DNA of 64,000 bases, taken from NCBI RefSeq assembly GCF_000192225.1, contig NZ_GL872413.1, positions 919,485 to 983,484 on the forward strand, read 5' to 3'. The notes below the pieces were generated by a model. The model saw only the letters and a list, made by a program, of their open reading frames with translations. It searched no databases and was not told the DNA's origin. This DNA is from Capnocytophaga sp. oral taxon 338 str. F0234 (lineage in GTDB: Bacteria; Bacteroidota; Bacteroidia; Flavobacteriales; Flavobacteriaceae). The translations under genes and the position numbers were made by a program. Positions 28,412 through 37,156 of this stretch are shown here, piece after piece. The stretch's first letter is position 1. Each line of letters starts with the position of its first letter.

Positions 28412-29245
28412 ATGAAAGATTTCTACTTAGAAAGACTCAAACAAGAAATATTTACTAAAAAATCCTTTCTTTGTATAGGTTTAGATGTGGATTTAAATAA
28501 AATTCCTCCTTTTCTATTAAGAGAAATGGATCCTATTTTTGCTTTCAATAAAGCCATTATTGATGCTACTCACTTATACGCAATCGCTTACAAACCTAAT
28601 ATTGCTTTCTATGAAGCTTATGGAGAGAAAGGATGGCAATCCTTAAGGAAGACTATCAATTATTTGAATGAATACTATCCCAATATCTTTACCATTGCCG
28701 ATGCCAAACGAGGAGACATAGGCAATACAGCTACAATGTATGCCAAAGCATTTTTCGATGACTTACAGTTCGATAGTATAACTGTAGCCCCTTATATGGG
28801 ACAGGATTCAGTAGAGCCCTTCCTTGCTTTTAAGAATAAAATAACTATTCTCTTAGTATTAACATCTAACAAAGGAGCCTTTGATTTTCAAACACTTTCC
28901 TGCGAGGGTATACCACTATACAAGAAAGTACTTACTATCTCGCAACAATGGGAGAATGCTCAAAACCTTATGTATGTAGTAGGAGCTACCAAGATAGAAT
29001 ATTTATCTGAAATTCGAAAAATTATCCCTAATTCTTTTCTGCTTGTTCCAGGAATAGGTGCACAAGGAGGAAACCTCAGAGAGGTATGCAAGTATGGTAT
29101 GAATGAGTCTGTGGGGCTTATCATCAATTCTTCAAGAGCTATCATCTATGCTTCACAAGGGGAGAACTTTGCTGAGAAAGCTCATGAAGAAGCTCAAAAA
29201 ATACAGAAAGAAATGAACTCTATCATTCAATTAAAATTTCAATAG
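28412..29245 (+). CDS. pyrF: Orotidine-5'-phosphate decarboxylase (subfamily 2)
   Basis: 277 residues, the longer type of Pyr[26 protein letters not shown] and the catalytic tetrad loop [13 protein letters not shown] (D-x-K-x2-D) are present, with [11 protein letters not shown] near the phosphate site. Last step of UMP synthesis. It lies in a same-strand run from bioA to the regulator gene. Confidence 0.95.
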   Translation: MKDFYLERLKQEIFTKKSFLCIGLDVDLNKIPPFLLREMDPIFAFNKAIIDATHLYAIAYKPNIAFYEAYGEKGWQSLRKTINYLNEYYPNIFTIADAKRGDIGNTATMYAKAFFDDLQFDSITVAPYMGQDSVEPFLAFKNKITILLVLTSNKGAFDFQTLSCEGIPLYKKVLTISQQWENAQNLMYVVGATKIEYLSEIRKIIPNSFLLVPGIGAQGGNLREVCKYGMNESVGLIINSSRAIIYASQGENFAEKAHEEAQKIQKEMNSIIQLKFQ

Positions 29246-29247
29246 AT

Positions 29248-29904
29248 ATGACTTTTTCTGAAGAAAATTACCTAAAAATCATCTATCACCTTAGTCATGA
29301 AGAGAATATGGAGGTAACTACTAACGCTATTGCAGAAGCCATGCAAACCAAAGCTTCTTCTGTTACTGATATGCTAAAAAAACTCCACGAAAAAGGCTGG
29401 GTAGAACACAAGCGATATCAAGGTGTATCCCTCACTGAAAAAGGGAAAAAAAATGCTCTTTTTGTCATACGGAAACATCGTCTTTGGGAAGTATTCTTAG
29501 CTGAAAAACTTCATTTTTCTTGGGAAGAAATTCATGAAATAGCAGAACAATTAGAACATATCCAATCCGATAAACTTATAGAAAAATTAGATAAATTTCT
29601 TCTTTACCCCGAAAAAGATCCTCATGGAGATCCCATCCCAGATAAATTCGGTAATGTTCCTCAATTTAAGAGTGAGCTCCTCAGCCTACTCAAAAAAGGA
29701 GAAAGTGGTCATTGTGTGGGAGTAAAAAATACTTCCAGGGAATTCTTACAATACCTTAATAAAATAGAAATTTCCATAGGAAAAGAAATAAATGTTTTAG
29801 ACATTCAACCCTTTGATAATTCTCTTGAAATCCAATTAGATGGAAAAATATTCAATATTTCTTCCATTATAGCCGAAAACATCTATGTTAAAAAAAACAA
29901 ATAA
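29248..29904 (+). CDS. DtxR/MntR-family metal-dependent transcription repressor
   Basis: 218 residues: winged helix at about 1-65 (ENYLKIIYHLS, TKASSVTDMLKKLHEKGWVEH, TEKGKKNALFVIRKHRLWEVFLAEKL), metal/dimerisation helices to about 140, and a FeoA/SH3-like C-terminal domain. It should respond to Mn2+ or Fe2+ and repress uptake genes. No transporter gene is adjacent; it starts 2 nt after pyrF, so the target is elsewhere. Confidence 0.9.
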   Translation: MTFSEENYLKIIYHLSHEENMEVTTNAIAEAMQTKASSVTDMLKKLHEKGWVEHKRYQGVSLTEKGKKNALFVIRKHRLWEVFLAEKLHFSWEEIHEIAEQLEHIQSDKLIEKLDKFLLYPEKDPHGDPIPDKFGNVPQFKSELLSLLKKGESGHCVGVKNTSREFLQYLNKIEISIGKEINVLDIQPFDNSLEIQLDGKIFNISSIIAENIYVKKNK

Positions 29905-29965
29905 GTCCGATTTTATTTTTTTGTTTCTGAAAAAAAACTACTTTTGCCCTTATTTTATAAGCAAA

Positions 29966-30739
29966 ATGTCTCGAAAAAAAATTTATTTTATTATTGCTTT
30001 TAGCTTAATGGCTATTCTTGTAGGTGGTTACTTTTGGTTCGCTTATAACAAAGAGTATCATTTTAAAAATCAAGAAATTATATTAAATGACTGTGATGGA
30101 GAGGATTGTGCAGAAGTTTCTATCAATTACATGTTCTGTGAAAGTCCTAAAGCATTTGCCAAAATATTCAATGATTCCATTCAAAGGCAATTAGTTAAGA
30201 TGCTTACTGCAAAAGATACCCTTATGGATATAGAAGAAGCAGGAAAACTTTTTCTAACACAGTATAGATCTGATAAACAACAATTCGAAGGAATATCTCC
30301 TTATCAAATTGAAGTGGTGGATACTATCATTTACCAAAGTGATGTCTTAATATCTTTACAAAGATTTGGTTATGAGTATCTTGGGGGTGCTCATCCTGTA
30401 GGATGGACTACTTTTATGAACTTTAAGCCCACAGGAGCTTTTTACTCTCAAGAGGAACTTTTTACAGATAAAGAAAAGGTATTAGCTTTAGCTGAAAAAC
30501 ACTTTAGAGAAACTTTTAACTTATCTAAGAACCAAGAATTTAGTGATGGAGGATTCATCTTTGAAAATGATATCTTTTCTCTCCCAAAGAATATTGGGTT
30601 TGATAAGGATAATCTTATTCTTTTATACAACCCATATGAAATAGCTCCTTATAGTACAGGAATCTTAGAGGTTAAAATTCCTTTGTCTGAAGTCAGTCCT
30701 TGGCTATCCTTCAAATTAAATGATGCTAAAAGAAAATGA
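29966..30739 (+). CDS. DUF3298/RsiV-like membrane-anchored protein
   Basis: 257 residues with one N-terminal transmembrane or signal helix and an exported domain. YEYLGGAHPVGWTTFMNFKPTGAFYSQEELF matches the DUF3298 (RsiV C-terminal) pattern; such domains occur in anti-sigma factors and lysozyme-binding proteins. I chose the ATG at 29966; a -7 element TACTTTTG lies at 29939-29946. No sigma factor is adjacent, so an anti-sigma role is doubtful. Confidence 0.72.
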   Translation: MSRKKIYFIIAFSLMAILVGGYFWFAYNKEYHFKNQEIILNDCDGEDCAEVSINYMFCESPKAFAKIFNDSIQRQLVKMLTAKDTLMDIEEAGKLFLTQYRSDKQQFEGISPYQIEVVDTIIYQSDVLISLQRFGYEYLGGAHPVGWTTFMNFKPTGAFYSQEELFTDKEKVLALAEKHFRETFNLSKNQEFSDGGFIFENDIFSLPKNIGFDKDNLILLYNPYEIAPYSTGILEVKIPLSEVSPWLSFKLNDAKRK

Positions 30740-31092
30740 CCCCAATTCGAAAAATTTATTACCTGAGTAGCTGCGACACTTGCAAACGTATCCTCCATGA
30801 AATACGTCCCTTAGATAGCTTCATTTTTCAAGATATAAAGGAAGACCCTATCAGTGAAGCAGACCTAGAAATTCTAAAAAATATAACTGGAAAATATGAA
30901 CTTCTTTTCAATAAAAGGTCTAAACTATATAAAGAACGACTACTAAATGAAAAAATTCTTTCAGAGGAGGACTACAAAAATCTTATTCTAGAACATTATA
31001 CCTTCTTAAAGCGTCCTATTGTATTGATAGAAGATAGAGTATTCTTAGGAAATGCAACTAAAATTATAAAGGAGACCCGTAAACATTTATAA
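30736..31092 (+). CDS. ArsC/Spx-family thioredoxin-like protein
   Basis: 118 residues of the arsenate reductase/Spx/MgsR fold with a CxxC (SSCDTCKRIL), LFNKRSKLYKE and LKRPIVLIEDRVFLGN. True arsenate reductases keep a single Cys with R60/R94/R107; the CDTC here suggests a redox or Spx-like protein instead. It overlaps the upstream gene by 4 nt. Confidence 0.85.
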   Translation: MTPIRKIYYLSSCDTCKRILHEIRPLDSFIFQDIKEDPISEADLEILKNITGKYELLFNKRSKLYKERLLNEKILSEEDYKNLILEHYTFLKRPIVLIEDRVFLGNATKIIKETRKHL

Positions 31093-31129
31093 ATTTCCTC
31101 ACTTATTTATTAGTAAAACAAAAATAAAA

Positions 31130-32464
31130 ATGAATGATATTACTCAATTGAATATCCCTACCACTAATTTGCCACGTATTGTTGTCATTGGTGCAGGATT
31201 TGGAGGAATTAATATTGTCAAGAAACTGAATTTTTCCAAAATGCAGGTAGTGCTTATCAATAAAACTAATTATCACACTTTTCAACCTCTACTCTACCAA
31301 GTAGCCACTGCAGGTTTGGAACCTGATTCTATTGCCTATTCTGTACGATCTATTTTCAAAAAGGAGCCTAATTTTCACTTTCGTATTACTGAGGTAAAGC
31401 ATATTTATCCTGATAAAAAAAGTATTTTAACGGATTTAGGAGAACTCTCTTATGATTACTTAGTTATTGCTACCGGTTCTCAAACAAACTTCTACGGTAA
31501 TGCTAACATCCAGAAGTATGCAATGCCTATGAAGACTGTTCCTGAAGCAGTAGATATGCGTAGCTTAGTTATTCAAAACTTAGAAGCGGCTATCCTTACT
31601 AATAACTTAGAGGAACGTAATAGTCTCATGAACTTTGTAATTGTAGGAGGAGGTCCTACAGGAGTGGAACTTGCAGGTGCTTTTGCTGAACTTAAAAAGC
31701 ACATCCTTCCCACAGACTATCCGGACTTGGATATTCGTAAAATGAATGTAAATTTGATTCAAGCAGATTCTCGTTTACTAATTGGCATGGGGGAGAAATC
31801 AAGTGAAAAGGCTAAAGAATATCTTGAAAAGATGGGTGTTTCCATTTGGTTCAATACTTTTGTAAAGGATTATGATGGAGAGAATGTAGTTACCAATACT
31901 CATAATTTCCAAGCCTACACCCTTATCTGGACAGCAGGAGTAAAAGGCAATCTTATAGAGGGACTTTCTCAAGAAAGTATTATAGGTGGACGTTATGCTG
32001 TCAATGAATTCAATCAAGTAAAAGGTTATGACAATATATTTGCTATAGGAGATATAGCCTGCATGGCTAATGAAAAACAACCCAAAGGACATCCTATGGT
32101 AGCCCAACCCGCTATTCAACAAGGGAAATTATTAGCTAAAAACCTAAAAAGGATTTTCTGCAATAAAGCTATGATACCTTTTAACTATTTTGACAAAGGT
32201 TCTATGGCAACCGTAGGACGCAATAAAGCTGTAGTAGAGCTCAGGGGAATGCGCTTTTCTGGATGGTTCGCCTGGATATTATGGATTACCGTCCATCTGG
32301 CTTTTCTTGTGGGATTTCGTAATAAAATGGTTACCCTTTCAAACTGGATTGTCCAATATTTTCAGTACAATAAGGGGGTAAGATTAATTATCCGTCCTTT
32401 TAAGACTGCCTACGAAATAGAGCAGGAAAAAAAGAAACACCATATTCACAAAGAAACTTTATAA
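31130..32464 (+). CDS. ndh: Type II NADH dehydrogenase
   Basis: 444 residues. Two Rossmann motifs (VVIGAGFGGINIVKKL for FAD and IVGGGPTGVELAGAFAEL for NADH), the quinone-site region YDYLVIATGSQTNFYGN, AIGDIAC and AQPAIQQGK, and a C-terminal hydrophobic membrane anchor with WFAWILWITVHLAFL. Passes electrons from NADH to menaquinone without pumping protons. Confidence 0.9.
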   Translation: MNDITQLNIPTTNLPRIVVIGAGFGGINIVKKLNFSKMQVVLINKTNYHTFQPLLYQVATAGLEPDSIAYSVRSIFKKEPNFHFRITEVKHIYPDKKSILTDLGELSYDYLVIATGSQTNFYGNANIQKYAMPMKTVPEAVDMRSLVIQNLEAAILTNNLEERNSLMNFVIVGGGPTGVELAGAFAELKKHILPTDYPDLDIRKMNVNLIQADSRLLIGMGEKSSEKAKEYLEKMGVSIWFNTFVKDYDGENVVTNTHNFQAYTLIWTAGVKGNLIEGLSQESIIGGRYAVNEFNQVKGYDNIFAIGDIACMANEKQPKGHPMVAQPAIQQGKLLAKNLKRIFCNKAMIPFNYFDKGSMATVGRNKAVVELRGMRFSGWFAWILWITVHLAFLVGFRNKMVTLSNWIVQYFQYNKGVRLIIRPFKTAYEIEQEKKKHHIHKETL

Positions 32465-32574
32465 ATATAGATAGTTATAACTTTACTTAAAGGCTGATTT
32501 CTAAGGATTTCAGTCCTTTTTATTTAAATTATATTTCTATTTGTAAAGATTTTTTATATATAATGACATTTCTC

Positions 32575-32604
32575 TTGTTTATTAAAAAAATATAAGTATC
32601 TTTG
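32575..32604 (+). promoter_or_regulatory. Strong Bacteroidetes promoter for the DUF3078 gene
   Basis: TTG at 32575-32577, exactly 19 bp, then TATCTTTG at 32597-32604, followed by a 40-nt leader to the ATG at 32645. Confidence 0.78.
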
Positions 32605-32644
32605 CCGCAAAATTTAAATACTAATATTTTAAAATTATCGAACA

Positions 32645-33553
32645 ATGAAAAAGATTATGTTTTCAGCATGCACCCTATGGTGTATTGCTACTTTTGCTCA
32701 AGAACAAGAAGGAAATGCCTCAGCTACTGGAAATGGGAATGAAACTACAACTGAGAGCAATTGGACTCGTGCAGGAATTGTTTCCCTACTTTTCAATCAA
32801 ACCGCTTTCAACCATGATTGGACAGGAGGAGGTACCAATAATTATGGGGGAAACCTAAACCTTTCTTATGATGCTAATTATAAAAAAGGACTCTGGGCTT
32901 GGGATAATAAGCTCCTTGTTGATTATGGTCTTACTAAAGTAGATGGGGACGCCTTTTCTAAGAAAACCAGTGACCGATTTGCAATTACTTCCTTATTAGG
33001 AGCTCAAATTAAGGAAGATTCTCAATGGTACTACTCTTTCTTTGTTAATTTCCAGACTCAATTGGACAAAGGTTATAAATATGGAACTGACTCTCAAGGG
33101 AATCAAACCCGAACAGAAACTACTCGGTTTATGGCTCCTGGATACCTTTCTTTTGGTCCTGGTATGCTTTGGAAGAAAAATGATAATCTTAAGGTAAATA
33201 TTGCTCCCGCTACCTCAAGGCTTATCTTTACTGCGAAAAAATTTACAGAGACAGGAGCTCATTTCGGAGTAGAACAAGGGAAGACTTCTCGTTATGAATT
33301 TGGTGCTGCCCTAAATGGATATGCTAAATTTGATGTTTTTGAGAATATCACTCTTGAAAATACACTTAACCTCTATAGTAACTACCTTGACAAGCCAGGA
33401 AATATTGACATAGATTATACTTTCAATCTAATGATGAAAGTTAATGACTATATTTCTACTAACTTAATATTCCAAACTATCTATGATGATGATGCTGCTA
33501 AAGCATTCCAGGTAAGGGAGGCTTTCGGAGCAGGATTTACTTATAAGTTCTAA
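32645..33553 (+). CDS. DUF3078 outer-membrane protein
   Basis: 302 residues with a signal peptide (cleavage after ATFA) and a beta-rich body: WTRAGIVSLLFNQTAFNHDWTGGG is the classic DUF3078 start, and the chain ends AGFTYKF with a terminal Phe, as in outer-membrane barrels. Abundant in Bacteroidetes outer membranes; role unknown. Confidence 0.88.
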   Translation: MKKIMFSACTLWCIATFAQEQEGNASATGNGNETTTESNWTRAGIVSLLFNQTAFNHDWTGGGTNNYGGNLNLSYDANYKKGLWAWDNKLLVDYGLTKVDGDAFSKKTSDRFAITSLLGAQIKEDSQWYYSFFVNFQTQLDKGYKYGTDSQGNQTRTETTRFMAPGYLSFGPGMLWKKNDNLKVNIAPATSRLIFTAKKFTETGAHFGVEQGKTSRYEFGAALNGYAKFDVFENITLENTLNLYSNYLDKPGNIDIDYTFNLMMKVNDYISTNLIFQTIYDDDAAKAFQVREAFGAGFTYKF

Positions 33554-33569
33554 TATAATTCTGAAAAGG

Positions 33570-33606
33570 AGAGGCTGTCCGAAAAGTTTTTGGATAGCCT
33601 TTCTCT
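33570..33606 (+). terminator. Terminator of the DUF3078 gene
   Basis: AGAGGCTGTCC / GGATAGCCTTTCT hairpin with loop GAAAAGTTTTT. A further copy of the AGGCTGTCCGAAAAG hairpin family. Confidence 0.75.
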
Positions 33607-33632
33607 AGGAAGATAGAGGCTACCTAATGTAT

Positions 33633-34742
33633 ATTCAATTGGTAACTGCAATTTTATAGGTATTTATAAGATAAATACAATTTATCAAACAAAAAAGGAA
33701 AGAAACAAAAAAGTCTTTTTCCTTTGAAAAAAAATGCTTTTTTTGTTGAATAAAACCAAATAGATAATGAAATATGAACATTTAATTCGGGAGTAAAGGT
33801 ATGAAACAGGAGCATATCTTGTAAACGGAATGAAACAGAAATTTAAAGCAGAAGAGCTCAATATTTCTTCCAGTACAGCAGAGAGAAAAAGCAAAATAGT
33901 TTCCCAAAAGGAACTTATAATGCGCAAAGAGCACAAGAATTAACCAATGAACGGAAAGAACGTTTCTGTAAAAATGAGTGCTTTACAGCCATTGTAGGGA
34001 CTTTTATAGAAGAGAAAATGATATAAGAAATGGTCTGCTCAGCAGATTTTGTAGGTTATTGTAAAAAAGAGAGGATTACTATGGTTAATATAGAGCGAAT
34101 CTATCTGCATATACGTGAAGACAAGAGTAAAGGGAGAGATTTATATAAATATACACAGCATCATTTAAAACATAGGAAGAGAGGTCTACATAAGAAAAGA
34201 AGTAAAATAGTGAAAAAAGATCTATAGAAAAATGTCTTGCCATTTTGAATCAAAATACTGAATTTGATCATTGGAAGATAGATTTAATGGTAGAAGGCAG
34301 GTAATAAAAGGGCTATTTCGACTTTAGTAGAAATAAAAACTAAAATGTTGTTTATAAGTAGATTGCTTTAAGGAAAAAAGCTAACCCTTTGCTAATGCGG
34401 TAATAGAAATACTGTTACTTTATAAGGCTTTTGTCAAGACTATTACCAGAGATAATGGGAAGAAATTTCCTGAATTTAGCATCATAGAGAAGAAATTAGA
34501 TTTAAGATTCTATTTTACTCATTCATATAGTTTTTCGGAGAGGGGGCTCAGTGAACATAGCAATAGAAATATACATCAATATATACCTAAGAATACTGAT
34601 TTTAAATGAATTACAGATAATTATATAAAGCAAATATAATATAAAATTAATAATCAAGAGAAGTTTTAGGATTTGAAAAACCAAAGGATTTATTTTATAA
34701 ATTTGTAAGCTAAAAAATTGCAATTGCACTTGTAGGTTGAAT
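33633..34742 (+). mobile_element. Degenerate IS30-family element (copy A), about 1.1 kb
   Basis: The ends carry imperfect terminal inverted repeats (ATTCAA...TGCAATT on both ends). Inside, the plus strand holds a shattered IS30 transposase: VGYCKKERITMVNIERIYLHIREDKSKGRDLYKYT at 34040-34170, then EFDHWKIDLMV, IEKKLDLRFYFTHSYSFSERG, HSNRNIHQYIPKNTDFK and YIKQI before a run of stops. Several frameshifts and stops make it inactive. Its right end is nearly the same as the fragment at 12936-13216. No clear flanking target duplication was found by eye. Confidence 0.82.
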
Positions 34743-34771
34743 TGGTAATACTAAATTTTCTCCATTATTAT

Positions 34772-34802
34772 TTTGTAAATAATAAAAAAGGTTGTAAATT
34801 TG
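34772..34802 (+). promoter_or_regulatory. Bacteroidetes promoter of tRNA-Met
   Basis: TTTG at 34772-34775, 19-bp spacer, TAAATTTG at 34795-34802; the tRNA starts 18 nt after the -7 element. Confidence 0.75.
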
Positions 34803-34819
34803 CACCCGCAAACTAAAAC

Positions 34820-34893
34820 GGCGAGGTAGCTCAGTTGGTTAGAGCGTTGGATTCATAACCCAAAGGTCACGGGTTCAAATCCCGTCTTCGCTA
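34820..34893 (+). tRNA. tRNA-Met (CAU)
   Basis: 74-nt cloverleaf: acceptor GGCGAGG/CTTCGCT, D arm GCTCAGTTGGTTAGAGC, anticodon stem TTGGA/CCCAA with loop TTCATAA (CAT), T arm ACGGGTTCAAATCCCGT. Probably elongator Met; an Ile2 (lysidine) tRNA cannot be fully excluded from sequence alone. An integrase gene follows, so this is a likely integration target. Confidence 0.9.
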
Positions 34894-34898
34894 CTCTT

Positions 34899-34940
34899 TC
34901 GGTGTAACTAATTATAAACAAATTAATTACACCGATTTTC
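34899..34940 (+). terminator. Hairpin after tRNA-Met
   Basis: TCGGTGTAACTAATT / AATTAATTACACCGA (one mismatch) with a 7-nt loop and TTTTCCTTT after it. Confidence 0.7.
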
Positions 34941-35008
34941 CTTTAATAGCTGGGTCAGTTTTGGGACTTTTTTCCTGTACTCAAGGAAGAAGCGTCCTAA
35001 ATAAAAAA

Positions 35009-36238
35009 ATGCCTGAGAACAAGCAATTTACTTCTACACATAAGATATATGTGGATTACAAGCCCGCAGAACTACAAAAGGGCGAAAATCAAGAATGGCG
35101 TATCGTCTTTTACGCTAAAGTTCCTGCTAAAAACGAAAAGAAACGTTTTCGTAAGCGTATGTCTCCAATGACACCTAACCGTGATCGTGAGAAGTACGCT
35201 AAACGAATGATAGCCACTATCAATCAAAAGTTAGAAAGTGGATGGTCGCCCTTCTATGACGATCCAAATGTCCGTTACAAATCATTAGACTATTGTGCTG
35301 ACTTATTCCTATCTATGCAGTAGAAGGGAGTTTCGGACGGGGTGAAGCGTGCGGATACCATTAGAGCTTATAAATCTTTCTTAGAACTATTCAAAAAGTA
35401 TATTGAGAACAAAAAGATTCCTATTAAGTTTGTAGTGAAAATAGATGTCTTTATGATACAAAACTATTTAGATTACTTGTACTACGAGAGAAAGAATAGC
35501 TCCAGCACTTATAATAATCATTTGCGCTTTCTTAATACCTTTCTGCTATGGTGCAAAAGCAAGAACTTTATTCCTGCCAATCCGCTGAGCATATCAAAGC
35601 AAAGACAAAAACACAGAAAAAGCGTGAAGTTACTTACTCCACAAGTGAAAGACAAGGTGAAAAAACTGCACAATACTCATTTTCATTTCTATGTATTGTG
35701 TATGCTGACTTATTACTGCTTTATCCGCCGCACGGAGCTAACCAAGCTAAAAGTGAGCGATGTAAATCTTAGCGGTGGATATATCATTATTAGTGGAGAG
35801 AACTCCAAAAACCGCAAGACGGAAAGCGTTACCATACCGAGCAACCTTCTGCCTGACTTAGCGCAACACTTGATAACTGCCCATAATAGTGATTACCTCT
35901 TTAGCCAAAACAATTATAAACCAGGAAAGAAAGCCTTCACTCCTAAGAAGATTTCCGATGAGTGGGCAAAGTTTCGTAAGGAAGGAAAATTTGATAGTAA
36001 GTTTCAGTTTTATTCTCTCAAGGATACAGGGATTACGGACCTACTCAATAGCAGTATGCCTGCTATCAAGGTCAGGGATCAAGCCCGACACTATGATTTA
36101 AAGATGACCGAAAGCTACATAGCCGGAAACAAGTTTGCCGATGAAATGGTTAAAAACGTCTCTTTTTTTAGTTATTTCAGAGTGTTTGGAATGTGTTTTT
36201 TTGTGTGTTTTCTGTGCAAGTCCTTTTTTAAAGGATAA
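35009..36238 (+). pseudogene. Tyrosine recombinase (integrase) interrupted by one amber codon
   Basis: Two open frames (to 35323, and 35342-36238) are in the same reading frame and separated only by TAG at 35321-35323. Read through, they make one Bacteroidetes-type phage/element integrase of about 409 residues: arm-binding N terminus (KIYVDYKPAELQKGENQEWRIVFY), a SAM-like core-binding domain (TIRAYKSFLELFKKYI), and a catalytic domain with CFIRRTELTKLKVSDV (Arg I), FYSLKDTGITDLL, QARHYDLKMTESYI (His and catalytic Tyr). The break lies at the arm/core-binding junction, so the catalytic part could still be made separately. The frame opens upstream to a TTG at 34961, but the ATG at 35009 is the better start. 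It sits about 115 nt after tRNA-Met. Confidence 0.85.
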
Positions 36239-36367
36239 TTAATTGAATATCAGTGTAGATTGCTACACATAAACTGCACACAAAAAATAATTTTGTACAT
36301 AAACTTACCTTTTTGCACATAAATTTTTTCTTTTTGGGTACGGGTGTGAGGGTGTATAAGAAAGAAA

Positions 36368-36397
36368 CCTCCTCAGAACGGACGTTCTTAGAGGAGG
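36368..36397. terminator. Hairpin downstream of the integrase remnant
   Basis: CCTCCTC-AGAAC / GTTCTTAGAGGAGG, loop GGAC, with A runs on both sides (TAAAAAAG after it). May end transcripts coming from the minus-strand small genes or the integrase. Confidence 0.6.
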
Positions 36398-36527
36398 TAA
36401 AAAAGATAAAAAATATCTGAATTTATGCGTTTCTATGCCAGAAGGTATAACCAACCAAAGAGGTAATAACGAGTTTCGGTATACTGGAGCTCTCCAGCAG
36501 TGCCTAAGTGGTAAAATATCTTTGTTC

Positions 36528-36821
36528 TCATAGCAGCAGGGCAAAATATTTAACAATCGCTTTTTTGCTGGAAAAGAGTTCTTGTTCTTCTAAGTTGATA
36601 AAAGTAGTCCTCAAGCCAGTGCCTGAAAAGTCAATCTTTTTTACTTCAACGGCATAAATGATAAGCTCCTTAGCCTGATCATCTTCAGGATCTCGCCTAA
36701 GAAGCCCATCTCGTTTGTATTCTTTAGTGATTTTTACGCCTTGAATGGTTTCGTTAATGATTTTTCCTTTGTGAATGAAGAAAATACTTTCGTTAAGTTC
36801 AAATTTTGTTCTGAATTCCAT
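36528..36821 (-). CDS. Hypothetical small protein, 97 residues
   Basis: I do not recognise it. It starts MEFRTKFELNESIFFIHKGKI and is a small beta-rich domain with a C-terminal helix (EQELFSSKKAIVKYF). Proteins of this look are common cargo of Bacteroidetes islands, which fits the integrase next door. Minus strand, as is the next small gene upstream. Confidence 0.55.
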   Translation of the reverse strand: MEFRTKFELNESIFFIHKGKIINETIQGVKITKEYKRDGLLRRDPEDDQAKELIIYAVEVKKIDFSGTGLRTTFINLEEQELFSSKKAIVKYFALLL

Positions 36822-36875
36822 AGTTTTACAATTTTTTGTTAGTGAAATAGGGATTAAGTGTCTCCAAAAACTTGT

Positions 36876-37067
36876 TTAGGTAGTAGCTCCCTTGACTACC
36901 TCGCTGGGGATCGGCTCTTCGCTTTTGCTGTCCGATAACACCATAAAGGTAAGGGAGATTTCATTGTTGTAGGCACGCATAGAGTGGGCAAAGGATTCCA
37001 CGTCAAAGCAGTAAGTGCTGGAGCTACTGTGATTCACCACAGCGGGGTTGGTTTCTTGTCTTAACAT
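36876..37067 (-). CDS. Hypothetical small protein, about 63 residues
   Basis: Starts MLRQETNPAVVNHSSSS from the ATG at 37067; a longer frame to a TTG at 37112 is less likely. Contains a Ser/Cys-rich stretch and no known motif. It lies between the M3 peptidase hairpin and the 97-residue gene. Being so short, it could be a chance frame, though its codon use and spacing look gene-like. Confidence 0.45.
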   Translation of the reverse strand: MLRQETNPAVVNHSSSSTYCFDVESFAHSMRAYNNEISLTFMVLSDSKSEEPIPSEVVKGATT

Positions 37068-37129
37068 AGTATATAAAAATAAGGTATCCGTGAGAAGGTG
37101 TTGTCTTACCAAGTATTAATGCATTAGTT

Positions 37130-37154
37130 GAGGCTGTCCGAAAAGGGAACCTCT
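37130..37154 (-). terminator. Hairpin after the M3 peptidase gene
   Basis: GAGGCTGTCCGAAAAGGGAACCTC, an imperfect member of the AGGCTGTCCGAAAAG family, directly after the stop of the minus-strand peptidase gene. Confidence 0.6.
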
Positions 37155-37156
37155 TT

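Noticed and set aside
29885-29965. 27-codon N-terminal extension of the DUF3298-like protein
   Set aside because: It overlaps the end of the regulator gene and contains the -7 promoter element; the membrane helix starts just after the ATG at 29966.
35321-35323. Amber codon as programmed recoding (pyrrolysine or suppression)
   Set aside because: No pyl genes or suppressor tRNA are visible and the gene is in a decaying island, so a nonsense mutation is simpler.
36305-36556. 83-codon minus-strand frame
   Set aside because: It spans a hairpin terminator and overlaps the end of the 97-residue gene; the translation looks random.
34893-37130. attR copy of the tRNA-Met 3' end marking the element's far boundary
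   Set aside because: Scanning by eye found no direct repeat of the tRNA end before the M3 peptidase gene; the boundary stays undefined.
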